Assembly (NCBI RefSeq): GCF_000317065.1
Contig: NC_019701.1
Span: forward strand, 3,730,001 to 3,794,000
Length of the DNA: 64,000 nucleotides
Direction: 5' to 3'
From: Pseudanabaena sp. PCC 7367
GTDB lineage: Bacteria; Cyanobacteriota; Cyanobacteriia; Pseudanabaenales; Pseudanabaenaceae
This document shows, piece by piece, positions 18,897-28,246 of this stretch; position 1 is the first letter of the stretch; each line of letters starts with the position of its first letter. The position numbers were made by a program, and so were the translations under genes. The notes under the pieces are model-generated. The model was given only the letters and a program-made list of their open reading frames with translations, did no database searches and was not told the origin of the DNA.

Positions 18897-19694
18897 ATGC
18901 ATTTGACTTGGCTAGATAACAACGGTTGGTTAATTGAACTGGGAGGGCAAAGAATCTTGCTCGATCCCTGGTTAGTTGAGCCACTGGTATTTGGGGGGAT
19001 GGATTGGCTATTCAAGCAAGAGCGACGATCGCCTATGCCAATTCCTGAAAATATTGATTTGCTGCTGTTATCCCAAGGTTTGGAAGACCATGCCCACCCG
19101 CCCACATTGAAGCAGCTCGATCGTCAAATTCCCGTTGTTGCCTCGCCCAATGCGGCTAAGGTAGTTACTGAGCTAGGTTTTGGCAATGTGACTGTGTTGA
19201 ATCATGGCGAGAGCTTTAATCTGACTGAATCAGTCACAATTAAGGCGATCGAAGGTGATCCGATTGGTCCATTTGTGCTAGAAAATGCCTATATCTTGCG
19301 GGAGGGAACGGCAAGCGATAATCAAGATGGAGAAGATCGCATTAGCAGTATCTACTACGATCCCCACGGCTATCACTATGAATCGCTCAAGGCAGAAAAA
19401 CCGATCGATGTTGTGATTACGCCCTTAATGGGGATCTCAATTCCCTTGCTTGGCCCGGTGGTCAAGGGTGCAGACAGCGCGATCGACGCGGTAGACCTAT
19501 TGCGTCCCAAATTAATCATCCCCACCGCATCGGGGAGTGATGCCAAAATGACAGGTGTTTTGACCAGGGTTTTAAAAGCTGATGGTGGCGCAGAAAAACT
19601 CAAAAATTTAGCCGCTGCCCGCAATCTGACGGTTCAGGTGATCGAACCAAAACCTGGCGATCGCTTTTCCCCGGCTCTTGCCGTGCCAGTCTAG
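18897..19694 (+). CDS. Metallo-beta-lactamase-fold protein with atypical metal motif
   Basis: 265 residues, ATG start. The fold opens with LTWLDNNGWLIELGGQRILLDPWL, as in UlaG-like MBL proteins. At the canonical HxHxDH position it reads SQGLEDHAHPPT, so the first two histidines are replaced while Asp-His is kept. Later segments (IYYDPHGYH, VITPLMG, LIIPTASG) follow the fold. Related proteins occur in cyanobacteria and plants; whether they are hydrolases is unclear. The gene is monocistronic and is followed by a long spacer with a hairpin at 20042. Confidence 0.8.
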   Translation: MHLTWLDNNGWLIELGGQRILLDPWLVEPLVFGGMDWLFKQERRSPMPIPENIDLLLLSQGLEDHAHPPTLKQLDRQIPVVASPNAAKVVTELGFGNVTVLNHGESFNLTESVTIKAIEGDPIGPFVLENAYILREGTASDNQDGEDRISSIYYDPHGYHYESLKAEKPIDVVITPLMGISIPLLGPVVKGADSAIDAVDLLRPKLIIPTASGSDAKMTGVLTRVLKADGGAEKLKNLAAARNLTVQVIEPKPGDRFSPALAVPV

Positions 19695-20420
19695 ATTAAT
19701 AATGGGGCAAATTCACTCATTTAAATTGCGCTAATACTAAGAATATTTACTTAGTTAATGATTTTTAATTATTGTTAACGATGCCACACAAAACCTAGCA
19801 AAGTAAGCAATATTAATAATCCAAAGCTTAGTTTAGGCTGCTGATCGATCGCCCTAAGTTTCACAATAAAAGAGCAGTGATAGAGCGTTACCATTTCTGT
19901 AACCACAGTATTTACAGGCCGATCCAGCCCTAGAATAAATGTCATCATCTCGGATGAAACTAGCTCAATATAGCCAGATGGGTGAAGCGGGAGATGTGTC
20001 GATCGCTTAACCTAGTTGGTAATTATTTTCAGGACTTCTCCACCCCGCCCGTGACGCGGGGTATTTTTTAAGTAAAATTTACTACTTTTGGCAAACTTTT
20101 AATGTTATTAAATAATCACAATAATAAGGTCGAGTAGAATTAACATATAACTCAATTGTGCTGCCTGGTCTGCTGTTTGGGCTCCAATGTCTAGAGTAGA
20201 AAATTTCAATCAAATCGCCAGCAATTACAATGTGTATTCTGTTGAGCATATACACCAAACAAGGCACAAACTTGCAGTGAAGATATGCAGCGCAGTTGGT
20301 AAATCAGTTGAATAAGTCAGTTGATAAGACAAATGACAAATAGGGAATAGTTGCAAGTAATAATCGATCGACCTTGTAACTGTTTGTGCAATGCCGGATT
20401 TAAGAGGAGAAATTATAGCC
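19695..20420. other. Long spacer containing an orphan hairpin
   Basis: No credible ORF. It contains a strong terminator-like hairpin at 20042-20068 and three imperfect 12-13 bp repeats of CAGTTG-type units near 20292-20330. It could hold the 3' UTR of the MBL gene or an unannotated small RNA. Confidence 0.5.
20042..20068 (+). terminator. GC-rich hairpin with T-tract
   Basis: ACCCCGC (20042-20048) and GCGGGGT (20056-20062) form a perfect 7-bp stem with a 7-nt loop, followed by ATTTTTT. No coding stop lies within 300 bp upstream on this strand. It could end an unannotated transcript, or be the end hairpin of a lost IS200/IS605-type element. Confidence 0.65.
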
Positions 20421-20657
20421 ATGCATGTTTTCTTTATTCCCATGCTCAGTTTTCTGATGGTTGTGACGGCTTTTTTAATGTTTGCTTTTGCGTTTAGCTA
20501 TTTGGTCTGGTCACCCAAAACCAAAAACCCCAATGTGATTGCGGCTGAGGTAATGCAGTTCAGCGAGCAATTTACCAATTTTATTGTGATGTCCGGTATT
20601 GCTTTGGGGGTGGGGATTTGCTTTTTGGCGATCGCTAATTTCTGGCTCAATTTCTAG
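20421..20657 (+). CDS. Small two-helix membrane protein
   Basis: 78 residues from the ATG at 20421, with GAGGAG upstream; an in-frame ATG at 20391 lies before that ribosome binding site. Two predicted membrane helices (about 4-26 and 52-76) flank a polar segment VWSPKTKNPNVIAAEVMQF. No family was recognised. Its short length and hydrophobicity suggest an accessory subunit of a membrane complex, but nothing in the context says which. Confidence 0.6.
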   Translation: MHVFFIPMLSFLMVVTAFLMFAFAFSYLVWSPKTKNPNVIAAEVMQFSEQFTNFIVMSGIALGVGICFLAIANFWLNF

Positions 20658-21026
20658 GTTTTTAGGGCGATCGCCAGCTAAATTAACTAGTTCAATCTCA
20701 AGATATCAGCGCTTAACTACTAGCTTCAATAGAACTCAATAGCCCTTAATAGCCAGGTATGACTGTTACTTAACCGAGTCACTTAACCGAATCAGTTTAT
20801 GCCTGGCTTAGTTTATTAGTATCCCTGTATGCACCAGATACTTAATTCATATGGGAGCCAGAATAATTTAAAAGAGTCGCTTGCTAAACCAGAATTCAAC
20901 AGATTCTTGCAACTTTTAGCTTGTCGTTATTAGCGATCGCCGAAAAACTCTATTGCAACCTTAGCGATTTGTTTGATCAAACTATTGCTGCAAATACTAT
21001 TACCAGTATTTTCATTACTCACCAGG
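20658..21026. other. Spacer with near-perfect 13-bp tandem duplication
   Basis: No gene was seen. ACTTAACCGAGTC and ACTTAACCGAATC are adjacent at 20768-20793 (12 of 13 identical). Confidence 0.6.
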
Positions 21027-21512
21027 TTAACTAACAACACGTAAGACCAAGATAAAACTAATCACCGCGATCGCCATCCCCAGATGAATATTCCGGATCT
21101 TGGCCAAAATTGGCTGCACCTCGTAGGTTACCAGCAGGCGATCTTTAGCGAGATCGGTCTCTGGCTTTTGCCATTCCTGCCCGTCATACCAACCGGTCTC
21201 TTCATATAAAACCTTGTCGCTCTGTAAGCGGTTTTTGACATAGATCCAGGCTAGCCAGATCCGCAGCAAGGGCAGACTTAGGCCGATCGTAGCGCCAATA
21301 CTCCCCAAACAGACAAATTCAACTAGATGGCGTGAGGGCGAAAAACTAGATGCTGCCACTGGCCCCGCCACCACCCAGCAACCAAGCCAAACCCCTAATA
21401 GAATTCGGTAAAGCGGCCACCCGGATCTGGTTGCCCAGCAATAGAGAAAGGCATCTTTGATCGCCAAATATTCATTCAGCGGCTGTTGTTCTTCCGGAAC
21501 GGGACAGGTCAT
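21027..21512 (-). CDS. CGLD27/Ycf36 family (DUF1230) membrane protein
   Basis: 161 residues, ATG start overlapping the purB stop by 4 nt (ATGA). It shows the DUF1230 hallmarks: P-EQQPLNEY near the N-terminus, two membrane helices in the middle, the motif YEETGWYDGQEWQKP, DRLLVTYEVQPILAKI and a final membrane helix. The plant/algal orthologue CGLD27 affects iron nutrition and chloroplast function; the cyanobacterial role is not defined. The overlap means it is co-translated with purB. Confidence 0.88.
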   Translation of the reverse strand: MTCPVPEEQQPLNEYLAIKDAFLYCWATRSGWPLYRILLGVWLGCWVVAGPVAASSFSPSRHLVEFVCLGSIGATIGLSLPLLRIWLAWIYVKNRLQSDKVLYEETGWYDGQEWQKPETDLAKDRLLVTYEVQPILAKIRNIHLGMAIAVISFILVLRVVS

Positions 21513-22804
21513 ATGCCCAAGCGTTGATAGATTTGGTCAAGATGTTGCATGTGGGCTTTGGGATCAAAGCATTCAGCCAGGATCTCTGGTGGCAATAACT
21601 CAGTTACCTTGGGATCAGCACTGATTAACTCTCGGAAGTTGCCCTCTGGATTATTCCAGGCCACATGGGCATGTTTTTGCACGATCGCATAGCTGTCTTC
21701 CCGTGACAGCCCTTGTTTGACCAGGGCAAGTAAGACTTTCTGGCTGAACACCACGCCACCATAGCAATTGAGGTTGCGCGCCATGTTGTGTTCATGCACC
21801 AACAGGTTTTTAACCAGGCTAGAAAATTCCGACAGCATGAAGTAAGTGAGAATACAGGAATCGGGCAAAATTACCCGCTCGGCGGCGCTGTGGGAAATGT
21901 CGCGCTCATGCCAAAGGGCAATATTTTCTAAGGCGGTGGTGGCATTCCCTCGCAACACTCGCGCCATTCCAGTTAATCGCTCCGATCGGATCGGGTTCCG
22001 CTTGTGGGGCATCGCCGAGGAGCCCTTTTGTCCCTTGGCAAAAAATTCTTCTACTTCCAGTACGTCAGTGCGTTGCAGGTTGCGAATTTCTACTGCAAAT
22101 CGCTCGATCGAACCACCCAAGAGAGCCAGCGTTTGCACAAAATCCCCATGACGATCGCGCGAGATCACCTGGGTCGAGGCACAATCGGGCTTGAGGCCAA
22201 GGCGTTGACAGGCGATCGCTTCGATCCTGGGGTCCACATTGGCATAGGTGCCCACCGCACCGGAGATTTTCCCAACCGCAATCCGTTTGGCCAGGGTATT
22301 CAGCCGATCGCGGTGACGCAGCATTTCCGATAGCCATCCGGCGAGCTTGAACCCAAAGGTAATTGGTTCGGCATGGATGCCATGAGTTCGCCCCGCCATG
22401 ATCGTATAGCGATGCTGTTGTGCCTGGTAGCGGATCGCCTGGGTGCAAATTTCTAATTGTTCAAGGATCAGGTTCAGGCTGGCGATCATTTGCAAGGCCA
22501 GCGCCGTATCCAACACATCCGAACTGGTTAAGCCCAGATGAATATAGCGCCCCGCATCACCAACATGTTCATTTACATTAGTCAAAAAGGCAATGATATC
22601 GTGGCGGACTTCTGCTTCGATCGCATCGATCCGCTTGGGATCAAATTTTGCCTTCGCCCTAATCTCTGCTACGGCCTCAGCAGGAATATAACCTAGCTCA
22701 GCCTGTGCCTCACACACAGCGATTTCTACTTCTAGCCAGGTTTGATATTTATAGTGGTCGTTCCACAGCCGACCAATTTCGGGTAATGTATATCGCTCTA
22801 TCAA
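21509..22804 (-). CDS. purB: Adenylosuccinate lyase PurB
   Basis: 431 residues, ATG start. It has the fumarase/aspartase superfamily signature GSSAMPHKRNP with the mobile catalytic Ser, TSSDVLDTALALQ, and the catalytic His in GRTHGIHAEPITFG. It catalyses two steps of purine synthesis: SAICAR to AICAR, and adenylosuccinate to AMP. The length matches the bacterial short type. It is first gene of a two-gene unit with the CGLD27-type gene. Confidence 0.97.
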   Translation of the reverse strand: MIERYTLPEIGRLWNDHYKYQTWLEVEIAVCEAQAELGYIPAEAVAEIRAKAKFDPKRIDAIEAEVRHDIIAFLTNVNEHVGDAGRYIHLGLTSSDVLDTALALQMIASLNLILEQLEICTQAIRYQAQQHRYTIMAGRTHGIHAEPITFGFKLAGWLSEMLRHRDRLNTLAKRIAVGKISGAVGTYANVDPRIEAIACQRLGLKPDCASTQVISRDRHGDFVQTLALLGGSIERFAVEIRNLQRTDVLEVEEFFAKGQKGSSAMPHKRNPIRSERLTGMARVLRGNATTALENIALWHERDISHSAAERVILPDSCILTYFMLSEFSSLVKNLLVHEHNMARNLNCYGGVVFSQKVLLALVKQGLSREDSYAIVQKHAHVAWNNPEGNFRELISADPKVTELLPPEILAECFDPKAHMQHLDQIYQRLGI

Positions 22805-23218
22805 TGTTTGCGCCTAATTAAATTTTCTGTTTTCTATTTATACGAATTTTATCTAGATCTTAAAATCTGGATCTTTAGATTTAATTATCTATATGCTTGT
22901 CGAATCGATCGACAGCCTCATCAGCCTCATCTCCTCAGGTTAAATGGCAATTATTCACTGATTAACTAATCGCCTGAAATGCCAAACCGCGATCGACAAA
23001 TCAACTAAGGCCAGCTTGAATAACTAATTTATGTACTCTTAGTACCAAAATTTTAGTACCAAAATTAAATTTACATTAAGTGATCTTACCAAATTTACCA
23101 TCCCTGCCAAATTAAACCAGACTTGGCATTACTTGGCATTACCTTTGTAAGACCAGCAAAGTATAACCATGCATTGCTATAGCTTACAGCCAGGTACAAT
23201 GACTGACTCCAACTTGCC
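22805..23218. other. Spacer with three tandem duplications
   Basis: No gene was seen. It holds perfect two-copy repeats: CAGCCTCAT at 22913-22930, TTAGTACCAAAATT at 23039-23066 and ACTTGGCATT at 23121-23140. Three independent events in about 400 bp make it the densest cluster in the window. Confidence 0.8.
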
Positions 23219-24961
23219 CTAGTTACAAAAGCTCAGTCTTGCAAAAAGTGAATCCAGCAAGCGATATCCATCACCATAACCAAAGCTGGGCAAGTGACCG
23301 TATGGGGCTTGGCGGGAGAAAATAAAATCCTCATACTTGCGCCATTGCGGTTCGGCCAGGGAAGGAATAAACCAGGGGCGCTGGATCTGCCAGCCTACTT
23401 TGGGGGCAAACTTAAGATAGGTATCGGCAAATTGCCAATAGTTTTCAGCATTGTAGGCAATCAGTCCACCCAATGACTGCCAGATCTCCAGTTGGACAGT
23501 AAACCCAAACCGATCGCTACTATAGCCAGTCCAGAGCCGATCGAGATGCAATAAATCAACACAGGGGAAATTATGAATATCGCCTTTACTAATTTGATTG
23601 AGCTGAGCGCGATCGAGCAGTTGCAGGATGATCGCATTGGTGAGGCTGTCCGCTTCCTGCCATGCTCCGGCTTCTAGCAATTGTTGAAGTTGACCATAGG
23701 CGGGTACAAGCTGATGATTAAGTGATTGGCCTGGTTGATTGACGACATAATTACTTAGATTATTTGGGGTTGGTAGATTTTGTGCCTGGGATGAGTTTTG
23801 TGGTTGAGCTAACGATCGCATTGGCCTGACTGACTTAATTGGCGCTCTACTGGAAGGATATTTGGCGATCGCTGAGTTGGTATTGTTGGTATTAGGCTTT
23901 TGATTACTTTGCTTATTTTGAGCATTTTGCCTTTTCTGGCGCTTGAATGCAGTGGGGGTGGCTGGGGTGATTTTGCCACGGGCACTGGCGGAAGGTTGCT
24001 TTGCGGCAACATTACTAATTTGATTATTAGCTGGGCGGGGAGAATTAGCTGAGCCATTTTTAGGATTAGAGTTAGCTTGCAGATCAACCAGAGCCGCGAT
24101 CGCGGTTTTATATCGATCGGCCACTGCCCGACAGATCAATTGATCTAATACTTTGCCCAGGGTAGCTTCTTGCTGCTCAGACAATGGCTGTGGTAAAAAC
24201 TGCCGCCAGATCCAAGCATCACGCCGATCGCAAAATAGCTCGCCGGTCGTGACATTGGTCAGCAATTGAATGCAGGTTACACCTAAGCTATAAAGATCGC
24301 TGGCAAATATCGGTTTACCGCGCAATTGTTCCGGTGCGGTATAGTCCAAACTACCGATCACTGTGGCGGTGGTGGTGGCAGCAGCGGCAACCTTCGCAGC
24401 ACCGAAGTCCACTAATACCGGCAGGTGATCCCGATCGCGCCGAATGATATTTTCTGGTTTGATGTCCCGATGAATCACACCCCGGTCATGAATAAATTGC
24501 AACACGGTTAGTAAGTCATTAAGCAATTGAGCGATCGCCATCGGGCTAAATGCTCCGTTTGCTTGCAACTCCGCCGCCAGGGTTTGTCCTTCAATTAGCT
24601 CTTGCACCAGATAGAGTTGATCCTGCTCAGCAAAACTGGCAAATAGTTCGGGGATCTGGGGATGCCGACCCAATTCATATAATTGCTTGGCCTCACGATT
24701 GAATAGTTCGGTGGCCTTGCGCAACATTTGGCTGGAAATATTGCTGCTCTGGATTTGCGGCAAAAACTGCTTGATTACGCAGGGCTGATTAAACTTATCC
24801 AGATTGATCGCCCTGAAGGTTCGTCCCATGCCACCTTGACCGATCGGGGCGATCGCCTGATACATACCCCGCAGTACCAATGGCATACCACAATTTTCGC
24901 AAAACTTTAGTGAGTCGGGATTTTGGGGTTGCTTGCAATCGGGATTAAGGCAATATGCCAT
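23219..24961 (-). CDS. Ser/Thr protein kinase with N-terminal zinc ribbon and C-terminal GUN4 domain
   Basis: 580 residues. A zinc ribbon (C4, C9, C21, C24) precedes the kinase domain (about 34-285): glycine loop IGQGGMGRTF, Lys in VIKQFLP, catalytic VIHRDIKPENI and VDFGAAKV. A Gln/Asn/Pro-rich linker (about 300-415) leads to a GUN4 domain (about 430-580) with FPCVDLLHLDRLWTGYSSDRFGF, FAPKVGWQ and GHLPSFGYGDG-like segments. GUN4 binds porphyrins and activates magnesium chelatase, so tetrapyrrole sensing is inferred. The ATG follows the ycf35 stop with no gap, so translation is probably coupled. Confidence 0.92.
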   Translation of the reverse strand: MAYCLNPDCKQPQNPDSLKFCENCGMPLVLRGMYQAIAPIGQGGMGRTFRAINLDKFNQPCVIKQFLPQIQSSNISSQMLRKATELFNREAKQLYELGRHPQIPELFASFAEQDQLYLVQELIEGQTLAAELQANGAFSPMAIAQLLNDLLTVLQFIHDRGVIHRDIKPENIIRRDRDHLPVLVDFGAAKVAAAATTTATVIGSLDYTAPEQLRGKPIFASDLYSLGVTCIQLLTNVTTGELFCDRRDAWIWRQFLPQPLSEQQEATLGKVLDQLICRAVADRYKTAIAALVDLQANSNPKNGSANSPRPANNQISNVAAKQPSASARGKITPATPTAFKRQKRQNAQNKQSNQKPNTNNTNSAIAKYPSSRAPIKSVRPMRSLAQPQNSSQAQNLPTPNNLSNYVVNQPGQSLNHQLVPAYGQLQQLLEAGAWQEADSLTNAIILQLLDRAQLNQISKGDIHNFPCVDLLHLDRLWTGYSSDRFGFTVQLEIWQSLGGLIAYNAENYWQFADTYLKFAPKVGWQIQRPWFIPSLAEPQWRKYEDFIFSRQAPYGHLPSFGYGDGYRLLDSLFARLSFCN

Positions 24962-25336
24962 CTAGACCCAACGACCCACCACAACCCTGACCGAGCCATC
25001 TTTGAGGGTTTCTTCTTGTTCGACCGTAAAACCTTGATTTTGCACCGAAGCCATCAAAGACTTATGGGCATAGCGGCGGGAAACCTCATTCACAAAGGCT
25101 TTTTCATCGATCCGCGCTCCCCAAAAATCTGCAATCAGTTCGTAGTTTTCGCCCCGCTTGCGGAAACCAAGATCATAACCATTTGCCTGCCGTACCACGT
25201 AATCAGCCTTGACCTTGTTGCCAGCATAGCCACGCACCATCGTGTCGCGCTCTACCTGGTAATCAAGTTCCTGTAATACCTGCTCCAGGATCTCGCCATT
25301 GTTAATTTGAACCTGAATCGTGGTGAAATGGGACAT
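24962..25336 (-). CDS. ycf35: Ycf35 family (DUF1257) protein
   Basis: 124 residues from the ATG at 25336, which follows AAGGAG by 8-9 nt; a longer upstream reading to 25408 lacks this support. It opens with MSHFTTIQVQI, contains VRGYAGNKVKADYVVRQANGYDLGF and IADFWGARIDEKAF, and ends with VRVVVGRWV, as in DUF1257/Ycf35 of cyanobacteria and red-algal plastids. Function is unknown. The stop TAG is immediately followed by the kinase ATG (TAGATG). Confidence 0.9.
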   Translation of the reverse strand: MSHFTTIQVQINNGEILEQVLQELDYQVERDTMVRGYAGNKVKADYVVRQANGYDLGFRKRGENYELIADFWGARIDEKAFVNEVSRRYAHKSLMASVQNQGFTVEQEETLKDGSVRVVVGRWV

Positions 25337-25581
25337 TTGCTGCTCTCCTTGGGCAAAAGGATCAACTGCGAAGCTAAAAATAATAATTGGAGGCGGATCT
25401 ACTAGCAAGCTAGCGATCGCAATATTGGTTAACTATGGGGTTAATTATGGCGATCGTCTTTTAGCTATGAATACAAGCTGATTGGAATCGATCGCACCCC
25501 CACATACCTAATATTAGCAACAATGCTAAGTATTTTGGTGGGTTTTGGTTGGTTATGACTATAGAGCATTTAAGCCAAAAA

Positions 25582-26250
25582 TCAAGATCTTAAAGTATAA
25601 AAAGTCAGGCTGGTGCTGCCATAGTTGCGCCGATCGCTAACTTGCAAATCCCCCACCCGATCGGGTAATTGCTGCTTGCGAGCATGTTCAGCGGCGACGA
25701 TCGCATTTTGATTTAATAAATCTGGCAAAAGCTGTAGCACTGGTAAATATAAATCGCTCTGATAGGGTGGATCAAAATAAACCAGATCGAAACCTTGCTG
25801 GTTTGAATTTTTTTGGTGAAGGATTAAATCTTTAGCATTAGCGCGATCGCCTTGGCTCCGATCGATCACTGCTTCTGGGCGATTAACCGCAACTTGCTTA
25901 ATTAATTTGGGCAACACCTTCAACAGATCACCGCGATGGAGCTGCCAGATCTCTGAACTCTTTTTAGGTTCTTGCTGATTATTCGTAATACTTGCCGCGA
26001 CTTGCCGCCAGTTTTGTTTAATTAAATTGCAAGCCGCCGCCGATCGCTCGATCCCAACTACAAACTCAGCACCGCGTAGGATCGCCTCCGCCCCCATTGC
26101 CCCCGATCCAGCACACAGATCCAACCACCAACAACCAGGTACTTTATTTTGCCAAATATTAAATACCGCCTCCCGCACCCGGCTGGCCGTAGGGCGAGTG
26201 GCTTCACCAGCCAGGGTTTTTAGTTTGCGATCGCCAACTCTCAGGGACAT
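25582..26250 (-). CDS. rsmD: 16S rRNA (guanine-N2) methyltransferase RsmD
   Basis: 222 residues, ATG start. Rossmann methyltransferase with TRPTASRVREAVFNIWQ, the SAM loop WLDLCAGSGAMGAEAI and the catalytic motif DLVYFDPPY. It methylates a guanine (G966 in E. coli numbering) in 16S rRNA. A Gln/Asn-rich insertion around residues 125-145 lengthens it slightly. It sits 16 bp after the GST gene on the same strand, so the two likely form an operon. Confidence 0.93.
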   Translation of the reverse strand: MSLRVGDRKLKTLAGEATRPTASRVREAVFNIWQNKVPGCWWLDLCAGSGAMGAEAILRGAEFVVGIERSAAACNLIKQNWRQVAASITNNQQEPKKSSEIWQLHRGDLLKVLPKLIKQVAVNRPEAVIDRSQGDRANAKDLILHQKNSNQQGFDLVYFDPPYQSDLYLPVLQLLPDLLNQNAIVAAEHARKQQLPDRVGDLQVSDRRNYGSTSLTFYTLRS

Positions 26251-26266
26251 CTATATCTGCGATTAC

Positions 26267-26878
26267 TTAATTAGCAGCACTAATATCAATATAGCCAGGT
26301 TGAGTTTTAATCCGTTCTAGCCATCTATTAATCGCCGGATAGGGAGATAAATCAAAGTCACCCTGGGGAGCAAGATTAATATAAGCAAACATAGCCATAT
26401 CCGCGATCGTATATTGGTTGCCCACCAGAAATGGATTTTGCGGCAAGCTCAACTGTTTCTCGATCACCTCCAGGGCAGCATAGGCTTTTTGACGCTTGAA
26501 TTTAATTACTTCGGCATAGCGATCGGCCTGCTTGAACATTTTGATCCAGACTCGCACTGGGCCAATGTTGGGGGCAATGCTAAATTGTTCAAAAAATAAC
26601 CAGCGCAGGATTTGGGCTCGCTTCAGGCGATCGTCACTATAAAAATCACTACCCTCGGCCAGGTAACACAGCATGGCACTGGATTCGAGTAAAACTTCAC
26701 CGGAGTCTAATCCCAGAACTGGCACTTTACCAGCGGGATTGATACTCAAAAATTCGGGTGGGAAGGTTTCCGGCTTAAACGGGTTAAGCTCGATCGCCTT
26801 ATATTCAAGGCCAAGCTGAGCCAAAAGCAATCGCACTTTGTAGCAGTTGCCGGAGGGCTGGAAGGTGTATAGTTTCAT
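26267..26878 (-). CDS. Glutathione S-transferase family protein
   Basis: 203 residues, ATG start. The thioredoxin-like N-terminal domain opens with MKLYTFQPSGNCYKVRLLLAQLG and carries the cis-Pro GKVPVL and the glutathione-binding LLESSAMLCYLAE. The helical C-terminal domain has FLVGNQYTIADMAMFAYI with the conserved N-capping Asp. The Ser in PSGNCYK is a likely catalytic residue. The detoxification substrate is unknown. It is upstream of rsmD and probably co-transcribed. Confidence 0.9.
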   Translation of the reverse strand: MKLYTFQPSGNCYKVRLLLAQLGLEYKAIELNPFKPETFPPEFLSINPAGKVPVLGLDSGEVLLESSAMLCYLAEGSDFYSDDRLKRAQILRWLFFEQFSIAPNIGPVRVWIKMFKQADRYAEVIKFKRQKAYAALEVIEKQLSLPQNPFLVGNQYTIADMAMFAYINLAPQGDFDLSPYPAINRWLERIKTQPGYIDISAAN

Positions 26879-27079
26879 GGCTGTTTGAGTTTGAGACTAC
26901 AGGGCAGAGGGCGATCGGCACAAACTAAATCCTGATCTGCGTGGAATCAATCAGAAGTTAATGACATGAATTGGCGATCGTTATTACTTTACACCCTGCC
27001 CTAACCTGGAATTACAATACAATAAAGGCAAATATCAGGAGGAAAGGGCGATCGATAAGGGTAAATCGAGGATGCGATC

Positions 27080-27895
27080 GTGAGCAGATACATCTACGAA
27101 TTCTGGATTTGGACTGATACAATTTCAACAGCAAAAATATCAGAAATACTCGGCACACAATCAAGTGAACCATATGACCCTGAAGAGGACGATAAAGATA
27201 CTCTTTGGACTTATCAGGTTACCCAAACTGAATCAGATCTACCCTTTGATTTTGTAAATGAGTTTTTTAAAATTCTGGCGGGAAAGTTTGAAATCCTTAA
27301 TCGTTATGGAATCAAAAATTCTAACATTTGGTTTTGGCTAAACCATGAATATGACCAGGAGTGTAATTTAGAAATATCACCAGAAGATATGGAGCGAATG
27401 GCCGATCACGATATTCCACTATGTATTACATGCTGGAAAAATGATGGTGGCTACATCGATTTAGAAGCAGAGACAACATCTAAATATATCTACAAGCTGC
27501 AAATCAGAGCTGAGCAAGTAACGCCTTCGGAAATCTCATTAATTCTAGGTCAAAAAGCCAGTCGATCGATCGCTAATACCTGGGTTTATGAGGTCACGGA
27601 AATGGAATCAGATCCTGCTTTTTACTTTGTGGATGAGTTTTTTAAAATTCTAGAAGGCAGATTTGAAAGCCTATATCAACTGGGTATTAAAAATTCGGAT
27701 ATTACCTTCTGGTATCTTTACGAATATGACCAGCAATGCAACATGGAGTTTAATCCCAAAAAAATGAAGCGGATGGGGGAGAATGGCATCAAGCTGTGTA
27801 TTACCTGCTGGGAAAGAGGTGATCCTCCTCCAGGTGATGAAGAGGATGTCCCCGATGATGATTCAGAATCATCTGATTATGGCCAAGCCGCTTAG
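27080..27895 (+). CDS. Tandem DUF4279 protein
   Basis: 271 residues from a GTG start; GGAGGAAAGG lies about 35 nt upstream and AGGATGC is nearer. Two DUF4279-like copies: about 1-125 (YIYEFWIWTD, ISEILG, LPFDFVNEFFKIL, ITCWKND) and about 136-250 (YIYKLQIRAE, ISLILG, FYFVDEFFKILEGRFESL, ITCWERG), roughly 45-50% alike, followed by an acidic tail. DUF4279 proteins are often found in mobile or immunity contexts; the function is unknown. The gene is AT-richer than neighbours and poor in GCGATCGC, which suggests transfer. Confidence 0.75.
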   Translation: MSRYIYEFWIWTDTISTAKISEILGTQSSEPYDPEEDDKDTLWTYQVTQTESDLPFDFVNEFFKILAGKFEILNRYGIKNSNIWFWLNHEYDQECNLEISPEDMERMADHDIPLCITCWKNDGGYIDLEAETTSKYIYKLQIRAEQVTPSEISLILGQKASRSIANTWVYEVTEMESDPAFYFVDEFFKILEGRFESLYQLGIKNSDITFWYLYEYDQQCNMEFNPKKMKRMGENGIKLCITCWERGDPPPGDEEDVPDDDSESSDYGQAA

Positions 27896-27921
27896 TAATC
27901 TGAGAGTAAGGGGGATATTCA

Positions 27922-28197
27922 ATGATTAAAACCATTCTAAAGCTACCCTTTCCATCTACAACTTTTGAATGTGAGCCAACGCTTAAATATCTCATCGGCC
28001 GCGATCATGAGCTTGTATTTGTGTTGCTAGACGAGGAGGATAATAAATACGAATACTCGATTAATTTTGAAGGGATAGAAGCCTATAAGTGCACGTACTT
28101 ATCATCAATCAGTGCCGAGATGGTCGAAGCCTATGACAAGTTGATCGATTGTGGTAGGAGCGATTGGTTGATTGAGATCGAGAAACAATGCCGGTAG
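27922..28197 (+). CDS. Hypothetical protein, 3' end supplied by an IS
   Basis: 91 residues, ATG start after AAGGGGG. It is a small acidic protein with FPSTTFECEPTLKYLIG and NFEGIEAYKCTYLSSI; a run of beta-strands then a helix is likely. No family was recognised. The last codon and TAG stop (28195-28197) lie inside the left inverted repeat of the IS1-family element that begins at 28193, so the native C-terminus was probably cut off. It follows the DUF4279 gene by 26 bp and likely shares its promoter. Confidence 0.6.
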   Translation: MIKTILKLPFPSTTFECEPTLKYLIGRDHELVFVLLDEEDNKYEYSINFEGIEAYKCTYLSSISAEMVEAYDKLIDCGRSDWLIEIEKQCR

Positions 28198-28246
28198 TCA
28201 TGCAGAAGTAAGGATAATGGGATAGAAGATACAAAAATTCTCTCTC

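Noticed and set aside
22913-23140. CRISPR-like array
   Set aside because: The repeats are short, adjacent, two-copy and unrelated to each other; no spacer-repeat periodicity and no cas genes.
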